From NCBI RefSeq assembly GCF_018918145.1, contig NZ_JAHLPX010000002.1, forward strand, positions 33,099-97,098: a DNA stretch of 64,000 nucleotides, in the 5' to 3' direction. Shown one piece after another: positions 36,492 to 44,567 of this stretch (positions are counted from its first letter, which is position 1; each line of letters opens with the position of its first letter). A program made the position numbers and the translations under genes. The notes under the pieces were generated by a model. It was given only the letters and a program-made list of their open reading frames with translations, was not told where the DNA came from and searched no databases. Source of the stretch: Anaerotignum sp. MSJ-24. GTDB lineage: Bacteria; Bacillota; Clostridia; Lachnospirales; Anaerotignaceae.

Positions 36492-36827
36492 ATGGCATCA
36501 AGTAAAGAATATCTTAATTATATTTTGGAACAATTATCGGGATTAGATGAAATTACATACAGACAGATGATGGGAGAATTTATATTATACTATCGTGGAA
36601 AAATTATCGGCGTCATATATGATGACAGACTGCTTGTAAAGCCTGTAAAATCGGCTGTTTCCTATATGCCGACAGCTGTTTATGAAAAGCCTTATGACGG
36701 TGCAAAGGATATGCTGCTGGTTGATGAGGTTGATAATAAGGATTTTCTGACAGGTTTATTCCATGCCATGTACAGTGAACTGCCTGAACCTAAGGTCAAA
36801 AAAACTGCCCGTTCCAAAAAATTATAG
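36492..36827 (+). CDS. TfoX/Sxy N-terminal domain protein
   Basis: The 111-residue protein is a single TfoX N-terminal domain (DEITYRQMMGEFILYYRGKIIGVIYDDRLLVKPV) with a basic tail. The founding TfoX/Sxy is a competence regulator, but isolated N-terminal domain proteins like this are common in Firmicutes and uncharacterised. It begins 23 bp after the MerR gene, so it is probably co-transcribed. Confidence 0.85.
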   Translation: MASSKEYLNYILEQLSGLDEITYRQMMGEFILYYRGKIIGVIYDDRLLVKPVKSAVSYMPTAVYEKPYDGAKDMLLVDEVDNKDFLTGLFHAMYSELPEPKVKKTARSKKL

Positions 36828-36944
36828 AATAGCTTTATTCCAAACTGCCTATTTTTAAGCATTTTGTATTTAAAACCAATAAAACACTTGAATTTTCGGT
36901 TCATATATGTTAATCTAATACACATATTGAAAAAAACTGTGATA

Positions 36945-37176
36945 AGGAATAGTAAGCATTACAGCATTTTCCAGAGAGTCTGCGTCCGGTGCAAGCAGAC
37001 AGATGTTTTTTGCCGAACTCGCCTTTGAGTACCATGCCGAACAATATATTTAAGTAAGCATTGGCGTATGCACTGCGTTAAAGGCATCGAGGTGTACTGT
37101 TTCTTTTTTTAACAGTAAACTTAGAGTGGTACCGCGAAGATATCCTTCGTCTCTAACGAGATGAAGGATTTTTTTA
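36945..37176 (+). promoter_or_regulatory. T-box riboswitch leader of leuS
   Basis: The T-box core AGAGTGGTACCGCG is at 37123-37136. It is followed by the terminator ATCCTTCgTCTC...GAGAtGAAGGAT and a T7 run (37142-37175). Upstream, Stem I lies from about 36970, and CTC at 37018-37020, in GAACTC, is a plausible leucine specifier codon. Uncharged tRNA-Leu would stabilise the antiterminator and raise leuS expression. Confidence 0.92.
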
Positions 37177-37211
37177 TGCAATCCTTAATTTCTAACTGGG
37201 AGGTTTTACAG

Positions 37212-39623
37212 ATGAGTTCACGTTACGAATTTCGTGAAATTGAAAAAAAATGGCGTGCCGAATGGGAGAAAAATCCCGTAAACAAAGAAGCTGAAGGCAA
37301 GCCGAATTACTATTGTCTTGATATGTTTCCGTACCCTTCGGGCACAGGTCTTCATGTAGGCCACTGGAGAGGCTACGTTCTAAGCGATGTTATAAGCAGA
37401 TATAAAATTTTACAGGGATACTATGTTCTTCATCCCATGGGCTGGGACGCATTCGGTCTTCCTGCCGAAAACTTTGCTATCAAGCATAACATCCACCCTG
37501 CTATTTCAACAGCAGAAAACATTGCCAACGTAAAACGTCAGCTTCATGAAATCAGTGCCGTTTACGATTGGGACAGAGAAGTAAACACAACAGATCCTTC
37601 ATTCTATAAATGGACACAGTGGATATTCGTCCAGATGTTCAAAAAAGGTCTTGCATACGAAAAGGAAATGCCCCTTAACTGGTGCCCGAGCTGTAAATGC
37701 GTTCTTGCAAACGAAGAGGCAACAAACGGCGTATGCGAAAGATGCGGCTCACAGGTAACAAAGAAGAACCTTCGTCAGTGGATGCTCAAGATTACAGCAT
37801 ACGCAGACAGACTTCTTGATGACCTCAGCCAGCTTGAATGGCCCGAAAAGGTTAAAAAGATGCAGACAGACTGGATCGGCAGAAGCTACGGTGCAGAAGT
37901 AGACTTTGAGGTTGCCGGAACAGACAAAAAGCTTACTGTATACACAACACGTCCCGATACACTTTACGGTGCAACATTCATGGTTATTTCACCTGAGCAC
38001 AAGGTTGTTAAGGACATTACTACACCTGAGCAGAAGGACGCAATGGAAGCATACTGCTATGCCGCATCAACAAAATCATCTGTTGACCGTATGTCAGACA
38101 GAGAGAAGACCGGTGTGTTCACAGGCAGCTATGCAATCAATCCTCTTAACAAAAAAGAAATTCCTATCTGGGTTTCAGACTATGTTCTTGCTGATTACGG
38201 TACCGGTGCAATCATGTGTGTACCTGCACATGACCAGCGTGACTTTGACTTTGCAAAGAAATTCAACCTTCCTATCATTGAGGTTATCAGACCCGAAGGT
38301 GCGGAAGAAAAAGAGCTTGAAGAGGCTTACACAGGTGACGGCGTAATTGTAAACTCACCTATTTTCGACGGAATGACAGCTTTCGAGGCTAAGAAAAAAG
38401 CTCCTGAAATGCTTGAAAAAATGGGTATCGGCAAAAAGACAGTCAACTACAAGCTTCGTGACTGGGTATTCTCAAGGCAGAGATATTGGGGCGAGCCTAT
38501 TCCCATCGTTCACTGCCCCAAGTGCGGTGCGGTTCCCGTTCCCGAGGATCAGCTTCCCGTACTTCTTCCCGAGGTTGAAAGCTATCAGCCGACAGACACA
38601 GGCGAATCTCCCCTTTCAGCTATTGATGATTGGGTAAACACAACATGCCCTTGCTGCGGCGGCCCTGCCAAGAGAGAAACAAATACAATGCCTCAGTGGG
38701 CAGGCTCAAGCTGGTATTTCCTTCGTTACACAGATCCTCACAACGACAAGGAGCTTGCAAGCAAGGAAAACCTCAAGAAATATGCACCTGTTGACCTTTA
38801 TGTAGGCGGTATCGAGCATGCGGTTCTTCATCTGCTTTATGCAAGATTCTATACAAAATTTCTCTATGACATCGGTGTTGTAGAATTCACAGAGCCGTTC
38901 CACAGACTGTTCAATCAGGGTATGATTAACAAAGACGGTGCTAAGATGAGTAAATCAAAGGGCAACGTAGTTTCACCCGATGAGCTTGTTGCAAAATACG
39001 GCTGCGACTCACTCCGTATGTACGAGCTTTTCGTTGGCCCGCCCGAACTTGATTCGGAATGGGACGACAGAGGTATCGACGGTGTATTCCGTTATCTCAA
39101 CAAGGTATGGAAGTTCTATGACGAATATAAGGACAAGCCTGCTAAACCTACTGCAGAAAGCGAATTTGTAAAGAACAAGCTTGTAAAGGAAATCACAACA
39201 AGACTTAATGCTCTTACAATGAACACTGTTGTCAGCGGCTTCATGGAATATACAAACTCACTTATTGATGTTGCAAAGAAACAGGGCGGCATTGATAAGA
39301 GCGATCTTGAAACACTTATTATCCTTCTTGCACCCTTCACTCCGCATATTGCAGAGGAAATGTGGCATGGTCTTGGACATGAGGAAACAGTATTCTCGGC
39401 TAAATGGCCCGAATATGATGACAGCAAGCTTGTTGTAAACACTGTTTCTGTTGCGGTTCAGGTAAACGGCAAGGTAAGAGAAAACCTTACTGTTGAAAAG
39501 GACGAGGATAAGGACAGCGTTATAGCAAAGGCTAAAGATGCTCTCGGAAGCAGACTTGACGGAAAAACAATCGTTAAGGAAATCTATGTTCCCGGAAGAA
39601 TCGTAAACATTGTAGTAAAATAA
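37212..39623 (+). CDS. leuS: Leucyl-tRNA synthetase
   Basis: The 803-residue bacterial-type LeuRS has the HIGH-like motif PYPSGTGLHVGH near residue 42, the HPMGWDAFGLPAENFA segment, the editing domain (TTRPDTLYGATF), two cysteine-rich zinc modules (CPSC...CERC, CPCCGG) and KMSKSKGN near residue 580. The start is set at 37212, because GGGAGG precedes it and MSSRYEFREIEKKW is the family N-terminus; an upstream ATG in frame lies inside the T-box terminator. Expression is controlled by the T-box leader. Confidence 0.97.
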   Translation: MSSRYEFREIEKKWRAEWEKNPVNKEAEGKPNYYCLDMFPYPSGTGLHVGHWRGYVLSDVISRYKILQGYYVLHPMGWDAFGLPAENFAIKHNIHPAISTAENIANVKRQLHEISAVYDWDREVNTTDPSFYKWTQWIFVQMFKKGLAYEKEMPLNWCPSCKCVLANEEATNGVCERCGSQVTKKNLRQWMLKITAYADRLLDDLSQLEWPEKVKKMQTDWIGRSYGAEVDFEVAGTDKKLTVYTTRPDTLYGATFMVISPEHKVVKDITTPEQKDAMEAYCYAASTKSSVDRMSDREKTGVFTGSYAINPLNKKEIPIWVSDYVLADYGTGAIMCVPAHDQRDFDFAKKFNLPIIEVIRPEGAEEKELEEAYTGDGVIVNSPIFDGMTAFEAKKKAPEMLEKMGIGKKTVNYKLRDWVFSRQRYWGEPIPIVHCPKCGAVPVPEDQLPVLLPEVESYQPTDTGESPLSAIDDWVNTTCPCCGGPAKRETNTMPQWAGSSWYFLRYTDPHNDKELASKENLKKYAPVDLYVGGIEHAVLHLLYARFYTKFLYDIGVVEFTEPFHRLFNQGMINKDGAKMSKSKGNVVSPDELVAKYGCDSLRMYELFVGPPELDSEWDDRGIDGVFRYLNKVWKFYDEYKDKPAKPTAESEFVKNKLVKEITTRLNALTMNTVVSGFMEYTNSLIDVAKKQGGIDKSDLETLIILLAPFTPHIAEEMWHGLGHEETVFSAKWPEYDDSKLVVNTVSVAVQVNGKVRENLTVEKDEDKDSVIAKAKDALGSRLDGKTIVKEIYVPGRIVNIVVK

Positions 39624-39641
39624 AAATTAATAATTAACTTT

Positions 39642-39678
39642 ATATCCGCCTTTCAGCACGATTGGCGGATATATTTTT
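39642..39678 (+). terminator. Terminator of leuS
   Basis: ATATCCGCC pairs with GGCGGATAT across a 13-base loop, followed by ATTTTTAA. Confidence 0.85.
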
Positions 39679-39737
39679 AATAATATTTCACAAAAATCAT
39701 TTCTATTAAATGATTTTCATAAAATTTACGTCCACGA

Positions 39738-39855
39738 ATGAACCGCAAAGTATGCACCCCGAAGAAAACGGGGCGGTCGCAGACCGTTTTGCGTAGCAAA
39801 GTTCTGAATGGTTTAAAGGGTGGCAGGATTTGGGACAGAGTCCCAAGGTTTTAGG
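39738..39855 (+). repeat. Triloop-hairpin dispersed repeat, copy 2 (short form)
   Basis: The first 60 or so bases are identical to copy 1 (ATGAACCGCAAAGTATGCAC onward, then the CCCCG/CGGGG hairpin, GGTCgcaGACC and TTTGCgtaGCAAA). It lacks the 45-bp internal unit of copy 1 and ends with TGGGACagaGTCCCA. Here it lies directly upstream of the P1 peptidase ribosome binding site, so it would be part of that gene's 5' leader. Confidence 0.8.
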
Positions 39856-39866
39856 AGACTTTAAAT

Positions 39867-40796
39867 ATGAAGGAAATAAACATAAATGAAATAGACGGCT
39901 TTAAAATCGGCAATGCCCAGGACTACGACGCCATGACCGGTGTAACCGTCATTCTCTGCGAAAAAGGCGGTATGGCCGGCATCGATATAAGCGGCGGCGG
40001 CCCTGCATCAAGGGAAACTCCCCTTCTCTCGCCATTAACCGCAGATAATCCGATAAATGCCGTTGTGCTTTCCGGTGGCTCTGCCTTCGGTCTTGCGGCG
40101 GCAGACGGTGTTATGCAGTGGCTCGAAGAACGAAAAATCGGCTTTGACACCAAGTTCGCATATGTTCCGCTTGTTGTCCAGAGCTGTATATTTGATCTTG
40201 CTGTCGGTCGTGCGGATATTCGCCCAGATGCAGCTATGGGAAAAGCAGCTTGCGAAAACGCAATGCTTAACACACCTAAATCCGGCATAGTCGGCGGCGG
40301 TACAGGTGCGGCTGTCGGCAAAGTACGAGGTATATCGCATTCAACCAAAAGCGGCCTTGGATTATATGCCGTTCAAGTCGGTGATTTAAAGATAGGTGCG
40401 GTTGTTGTGCTTAATGCCTTCGGAGATATTTTCGATTACGAAACAGGCGAGCAGATTGCCGGCGCAAAAGATGAAAACGGAAGCTATATTGATTCTGCGG
40501 CAGAACTATTTAATATAAAAGCCGGAGAAAATTTATTCAGAGGAAATAAACAGAACACGACTATTGCGTGCATAATGACCAACGGAAATTTCACCTGTGC
40601 GCAGATGAACAAGATAGCGGCTATGGCAAGAGGTGCATATTCGAGATGTATACGTCCGGTCGGAACCATGGCAGACGGTGACAGTATTTATGCCGTATGC
40701 AGCGGCGAGGTTTATGCCGATATAAATGCAGTCGGAACACTTGCGGCTGATGTACTCGGCTATGCAATAAAAGACGCTGTTTTTAAAGCAAAGTAA
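39867..40796 (+). CDS. P1 family peptidase (DmpA-like aminopeptidase)
   Basis: The 309-residue protein is an Ntn-hydrolase-like P1 peptidase: LSGGSAFGLAAADGVMQWLEE near residue 70, GIVGGGTGAAVGK near 140, and NTTIACIMTNGNF near 232, where the self-processing nucleophile region is expected. Family members are L-aminopeptidases/D-esterases or beta-peptidases. TAGGAG precedes the ATG. The substrate is unknown. Confidence 0.9.
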   Translation: MKEININEIDGFKIGNAQDYDAMTGVTVILCEKGGMAGIDISGGGPASRETPLLSPLTADNPINAVVLSGGSAFGLAAADGVMQWLEERKIGFDTKFAYVPLVVQSCIFDLAVGRADIRPDAAMGKAACENAMLNTPKSGIVGGGTGAAVGKVRGISHSTKSGLGLYAVQVGDLKIGAVVVLNAFGDIFDYETGEQIAGAKDENGSYIDSAAELFNIKAGENLFRGNKQNTTIACIMTNGNFTCAQMNKIAAMARGAYSRCIRPVGTMADGDSIYAVCSGEVYADINAVGTLAADVLGYAIKDAVFKAK

Positions 40797-40802
40797 AGTC
40801 CA

Positions 40803-40858
40803 TGGTGCATGGGGCGTTGCCCCATACCCTATAAGCCTTTAAAAAGGCTTAATCTAAA
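40803..40858 (+). repeat. Short hairpin cluster related to the triloop repeat
   Basis: GGGGCgttGCCCC and AAGCCtttaaaaaGGCTT, followed by TTAATCTAAACTTT, which also borders copy 3 at about 47008-47022. It looks like a partial member of the same intergenic family. Confidence 0.5.
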
Positions 40859-40863
40859 CTTTA

Positions 40864-40892
40864 AAAACCTCCATTCATACGAATGGAGGTTT
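40864..40892. terminator. Terminator between convergent genes
   Basis: AAACCTCCATTC pairs perfectly with GAATGGAGGTTT across a 4-base loop; A- and T-rich ends suit both strands. Confidence 0.8.
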
Positions 40893-40914
40893 GACTTGCA
40901 AATTTATCCAATTA

Positions 40915-41844
40915 TCATACCAGCATTGTTATAAGTGGTATTGTTATCATTCCCAAAAGCGTTGACACGAACACAAACTTAGATGACAGCAATACATCAC
41001 CGCCATACTCGGCAGTAAACATTGTGCAATAGCTTGCAACGCTCGTTCCCTGTCCGATGACAATAACAGCCAGTGCAAGCTCAGTTGCAACAAACGGCTT
41101 AAGCGCAAAGGCAAGAACAACAGGTATCACTATAAGACGGATTGCCGAAACAATATATACCCTGTAATCATTGAACATATCACGGAATTTATTTTTAGTA
41201 AGTATTGCGCCTATGTAAATCATTGCAAGCGGCGTAACCAGACCACCCAGTCCGGACAGCGTACCATTGACTGCGGAAGGCAGACGTTTTCCGGTCATAA
41301 AAAGTATTATGCCTAAAAGCATCGAAATATTAACCGGTGTAATAAGCAGTTTCCTGAGCGATATATTTGCCTTGCCACCGTTTGCATATTTAGAAATGAC
41401 CAGAACGCCGACAGTAAAACTGAATATCTGGAAACCGAGATTTCCGAACACCGCAAGGAACATTCCTTCCTGACCGTAAAGTGCCTGAATTACAGGCCAG
41501 CCCATAAAGCCGTGGTTCGGAAACATAACGGAAAAAATCCATATACCTGTAACACTCAGCTCAATTTTAAAAAGCTTTGCCGTTGCAAAACCGACAATAT
41601 AGCTTATGCCGTAAGCAACACAGGTCAACAAAAAAACATTAAGTCCGACCTTAACTATTTCCGGCGAAATATCCGTCTGGAATGTGTTAAGAACCATAGC
41701 CGGCATACCGACAAGCATAAGCACCTTAACAATTCCGTTGGTAAAGCCGTCGGATATAAACTCCTTTTTACGCAATATATAGCCGACTACTATATACAGG
41801 AACAATGTTATCATTTTTTCGACTGCAGTGAAGAAAATCGCCAT
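40915..41844 (-). CDS. AEC family (auxin efflux carrier-type) transporter
   Basis: From the chosen ATG, preceded by GGAGGAG, the protein is 309 residues with about ten transmembrane helices and the AEC pattern (ITLFLYIVVGYILRKKEFIS; VFPNHGFMGWPVIQALYG; IGQGTSVASYCTMFTAEYGG). Bacterial AEC members transport malate, malonate or other carboxylates. The dehydrogenase gene upstream ends 39 bp before this start, so the two may share a transcript and a hydroxyacid substrate; that is inference. Confidence 0.88.
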   Translation of the reverse strand: MAIFFTAVEKMITLFLYIVVGYILRKKEFISDGFTNGIVKVLMLVGMPAMVLNTFQTDISPEIVKVGLNVFLLTCVAYGISYIVGFATAKLFKIELSVTGIWIFSVMFPNHGFMGWPVIQALYGQEGMFLAVFGNLGFQIFSFTVGVLVISKYANGGKANISLRKLLITPVNISMLLGIILFMTGKRLPSAVNGTLSGLGGLVTPLAMIYIGAILTKNKFRDMFNDYRVYIVSAIRLIVIPVVLAFALKPFVATELALAVIVIGQGTSVASYCTMFTAEYGGDVLLSSKFVFVSTLLGMITIPLITMLV

Positions 41845-41883
41845 TTGTACTCCTCCAATCATAGGACAGCGTCCAACAATATT

Positions 41884-42747
41884 TTATTTTTTGTAATATT
41901 CGATTATTGCCTGAGTACCAAGGTCGCCCTTTCCGTCATTTTCGAGCTGAACATACTCATCACATACCTGTTTAAGCACATCAAGCGTAACATCTTTGGT
42001 CTCTGCACACTCAATAGCAATTTTCATATCCTTAATAAAATGCTTTATATAAAATCCCGGTGCATAGTCCTCCTTTGCCATTTTAGGGCCGTTATTGGAC
42101 ATCTGCCAGCTTCCGGCGGCACCGTTGGAAATAGTATCAAGCATAGTATCCACATCAACGCCCATGGCCATTGCATATCTAACTGCCTCTGCAACACCGC
42201 TTACCGCTCCGGCAATAGCTATCTGGTTAGCCATTTTCACATGCTGGCCGTTGCCGGCTTTGCCTTCATAGCGTATATTGGTACCCATTGCCTCAAACAC
42301 CGGCATACATTCATCAAATGCAGCTTTATCTCCGCCGACCATTATCGCAAGCGTACCGTTTCTTGCTCCGGTATCTCCGCCGGAAACAGGTGCGTCAAGT
42401 GCATATATGCCCTTTTCGGCTGCGGCTTTATATATTTTTTCGGAAAGCATAGGACTTGTTGTTGTCATATCAATTACATATGCACCCTTTTTAGCCGCAT
42501 TAAGTATGCCGTTTTCGCCGAAATAGACTTCTTCAACATCTTTTGGGAAACCGACAATAGTTATAACCACGTCCTTGTCCTTTGCACATTCCGCAACGGT
42601 ATCGCACCATTTTGCACCGGCGGCTATGCACGCCTCGGCTTTGGACTTTGTTCTGTTGTATACCGAAAGCTCGTAGCCATGCTTAATAAGGTTAAGCACC
42701 ATGGAGCTGCCCATAACGCCTGTTCCGACAAATCCTATTTTCTTCAT
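41884..42747 (-). CDS. Beta-hydroxyacid dehydrogenase (GarR/HIBADH-like)
   Basis: The 287-residue protein has the dinucleotide-binding N-terminus IGFVGTGVMGSSM, the substrate loop DAPVSGGDTGARNGTLAIMVGG near residue 120, and the catalytic lysine motif GNGQHVKMANQ near residue 170. Relatives reduce tartronate semialdehyde (2-hydroxy-3-oxopropionate) or oxidise 3-hydroxyisobutyrate. The exact substrate cannot be set. It precedes an AEC transporter gene. Confidence 0.9.
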   Translation of the reverse strand: MKKIGFVGTGVMGSSMVLNLIKHGYELSVYNRTKSKAEACIAAGAKWCDTVAECAKDKDVVITIVGFPKDVEEVYFGENGILNAAKKGAYVIDMTTTSPMLSEKIYKAAAEKGIYALDAPVSGGDTGARNGTLAIMVGGDKAAFDECMPVFEAMGTNIRYEGKAGNGQHVKMANQIAIAGAVSGVAEAVRYAMAMGVDVDTMLDTISNGAAGSWQMSNNGPKMAKEDYAPGFYIKHFIKDMKIAIECAETKDVTLDVLKQVCDEYVQLENDGKGDLGTQAIIEYYKK

Positions 42748-42810
42748 TTATATAATCCTCCTTTGTACATTCAAAAGAAATTAAAGCCAAGGGCTTATGC
42801 CCTTTCTCCG

Positions 42811-43200
42811 TTACATATGTGCTTTAAAATAATCTTCAAGCTTAGAAAGTGTTGTTACAAAGCTATTGGCTATATTGTTTCCTATTCTCTCGGCCGCTCT
42901 GTCGTCATATATATACAATGTTGAGTTTCGTGCCTCAAGCATAGCAAGCCATGTTTTTTCATCATCTATAATCCTATTCTCATATGCCGATTTAAGCACC
43001 TGCTTAGGAAATTGCATTTCGTTTCTTACGCCTTGATCTATCATATATTTCTTCATTGCTTTCCACGAAAGCTCAAATGTAAACTCAAAACGCTGTATCA
43101 TTGCATCACGGGCTATATCATCGGTTCTATTGTTTTTATATCTTTCAACAGCCTCTTTAAGTCGATTTACAGCTTTTAAAAAATTCTCAATTTTTTTCAT
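42811..43200 (-). CDS. HepT-like HEPN protein (HI0074 family)
   Basis: This 129-residue helical protein belongs to the HI0074/nucleotidyltransferase substrate-binding family (QRFEFTFELSWKAMKKYM; LKSAYENRIIDDEKTWLAML). The HEPN RNase motif is usually RNxxxHxY; here it reads RNSTLYIY, so the histidine is replaced by tyrosine. The start is placed at the ATG 43200, where GGAG lies nine bases upstream inside the preceding gene. It overlaps the MNT gene by 14 bp. Together they form a HEPN/MNT toxin-antitoxin-like pair, perhaps with a dead toxin. Confidence 0.85.
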   Translation of the reverse strand: MKKIENFLKAVNRLKEAVERYKNNRTDDIARDAMIQRFEFTFELSWKAMKKYMIDQGVRNEMQFPKQVLKSAYENRIIDDEKTWLAMLEARNSTLYIYDDRAAERIGNNIANSFVTTLSKLEDYFKAHM

Positions 43201-43468
43201 ACAAAACAACTCCGTCTTTTCTTATACTTTCCAGTAAGTCAGTGTCCGTATTATCATCTACGTGAACAATATCAAACTTAAGAAGTGTCGGAAGTTCTTC
43301 AATGTCATACCAAAACAAACTTTTATCTTCTTCCTGAATACCATAGACCGCTAAATCTATATCGCTTCTGTCATGGTTATCGCCTCTTGCTCTTGAACCA
43401 AAAAGTATAAGCCTATCGGCAGAATATTTTTTAGCAACATTACAAATTGATTTATATAATGGCTCCAT
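43187..43468 (-). CDS. MNT-domain nucleotidyltransferase (HI0073-like)
   Basis: The 93-residue protein is a minimal nucleotidyltransferase: LILFGSRARGDNHDRSDIDLAV carries the GSx10DxD catalytic motif, and a third acid is likely in FDIVHVD. MntA-type partners of HEPN toxins act as antitoxins, some by adding AMP to the toxin. AGGAGG lies upstream. It overlaps the HEPN gene. Confidence 0.9.
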   Translation of the reverse strand: MEPLYKSICNVAKKYSADRLILFGSRARGDNHDRSDIDLAVYGIQEEDKSLFWYDIEELPTLLKFDIVHVDDNTDTDLLESIRKDGVVLYEKN

Positions 43469-43486
43469 AAGAACCTCCTATAATCT

Positions 43487-43957
43487 TCAGTTTTCTTTTT
43501 TCTTTTTCTCGTTTATAAGCTTATTCAGCTCTTCCATAAACGTATTTATATCCTTAAACTGTCTGTAAACCGAGGCAAATCTGACATATGCCACCTCATC
43601 AAGCTCCTTAAGTCTGTCCATAACCATATTTCCGAGGCTGTCGGAATTGACCTCCTTGGAAACTGATGCCATTATTGAATTTTCTATATCATCAACAAGA
43701 TTTTCCATCTGTTCCATTGATATATTACGTTTATTACAGGCTTTAACTATGCCGTTCAAAAGCTTGCTTTTTTCAAACATTTCTCTTGTGCCGTCACGCT
43801 TAACAACGACAAGCGGAACGGTATCTATTCTTTCATAGGTAGTGAATCTTTTTCCGCATTTTTCGCAAAGACGTCTTCGTCTGATAACCGAATTATCGTC
43901 CTGTGCTCTGGAATCAACTACCTTTGTATCTTCATAGCCGCAAAAGGGACATTTCAT
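43487..43957 (-). CDS. nrdR: Transcriptional repressor NrdR
   Basis: The 156-residue protein has the NrdR layout: N-terminal zinc ribbon (CPFCGYEDTKVVDSR...CEKCGKRFTTYERI) and an ATP-cone (about 47-137; VVKRDGTREMFEKSKLLNGI). It represses ribonucleotide reductase genes when dATP is high. The nrdD gene 600 bp away has three NrdR-box-like motifs at its promoter. nrdR has its own consensus-like promoter. Confidence 0.97.
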   Translation of the reverse strand: MKCPFCGYEDTKVVDSRAQDDNSVIRRRRLCEKCGKRFTTYERIDTVPLVVVKRDGTREMFEKSKLLNGIVKACNKRNISMEQMENLVDDIENSIMASVSKEVNSDSLGNMVMDRLKELDEVAYVRFASVYRQFKDINTFMEELNKLINEKKKKEN

Positions 43958-44033
43958 AGCGTTTTCCTCCTCAAAATGCCTTTATAACCTTCATTTTAAT
44001 TTCATTAAACAAGTAAAGTAACTATACATATTT

Positions 44034-44062
44034 ATTATAATATACCAGTCTTTTACGGTCAA
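44034..44062 (-). promoter_or_regulatory. nrdR promoter
   Basis: On the minus strand TTGACC (44057-44062) and TATAAT (44034-44039) are 17 bp apart, 77 bp before the nrdR start. Confidence 0.75.
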
Positions 44063-44094
44063 CTGTATTATGTATACATCTTAAATATTGATTT

Positions 44095-44355
44095 TCAGTC
44101 AATCTTTCTGCACACCTCCGCAGTATTAACCTCCACCAAAATTATGTCTTTCCCGATACGGCAGATTTTTTCCCAAGGAATCACATATTCCTTATCCTTT
44201 GAGTAAAATATGCCGTTTTTAGTCTGCACAGGCACTATTAAATCCGTTATTTTTCCGCAGCAGGTATCGATTCCTAAATTATTAACATACCCAAAGCGAA
44301 ATCCGTCGCACACATTTATTACTTCTTTCTGTTTTAAGTCACAAAAGGTTTCCAT
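44095..44355 (-). CDS. YlmC/YmxH family PRC-barrel sporulation protein
   Basis: The 86-residue protein is a PRC-barrel of the YlmC/YmxH group (LKQKEVINVCDGFRFGYVNNLGID; IPWEKICRIGKDIILVEV). This family occurs in endospore-forming Firmicutes and their relatives; function is not established. It lies upstream of nrdR on the same strand. It hints that the organism has sporulation ancestry. Confidence 0.88.
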   Translation of the reverse strand: METFCDLKQKEVINVCDGFRFGYVNNLGIDTCCGKITDLIVPVQTKNGIFYSKDKEYVIPWEKICRIGKDIILVEVNTAEVCRKID

Positions 44356-44415
44356 AACTCTGCCACCTCCAAAATTTATAACAAAGTACCAATCGGTTTT
44401 TGTCTATACTATACA

Positions 44416-44444
44416 TTGACTATTTATTACATGGGTTGTAGAAT
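44416..44444 (+). promoter_or_regulatory. nrdD promoter
   Basis: TTGACT (44416-44421) and TAGAAT (44439-44444) are 17 bp apart. The -10 abuts the first NrdR-box-like motif at 44446, so repressor binding would cover the transcription start. Confidence 0.7.
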
Positions 44445-44445
44445 A

Positions 44446-44515
44446 CTATATGTTGACACAAAAACGCAGACACCCCAATATATTGTTTATTTCGTTCATT
44501 CATAACAATATATTC
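44446..44515 (+). promoter_or_regulatory. Three NrdR-box-like motifs at 30-bp spacing
   Basis: CTATATGTTG (44446-44455), CAATATATTG (44476-44485) and CAATATATTC (44506-44515) match the NrdR-box core CWATATATWG at 9, 10 and 9 of 10 positions. Their starts are exactly 30 bp apart. Published NrdR targets generally have two boxes about three helical turns apart. Confidence 0.75.
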
Positions 44516-44567
44516 TATGGGTACGGTAAATATTCGTAAAATACACTAAGACGGAGGTAATTGAATC

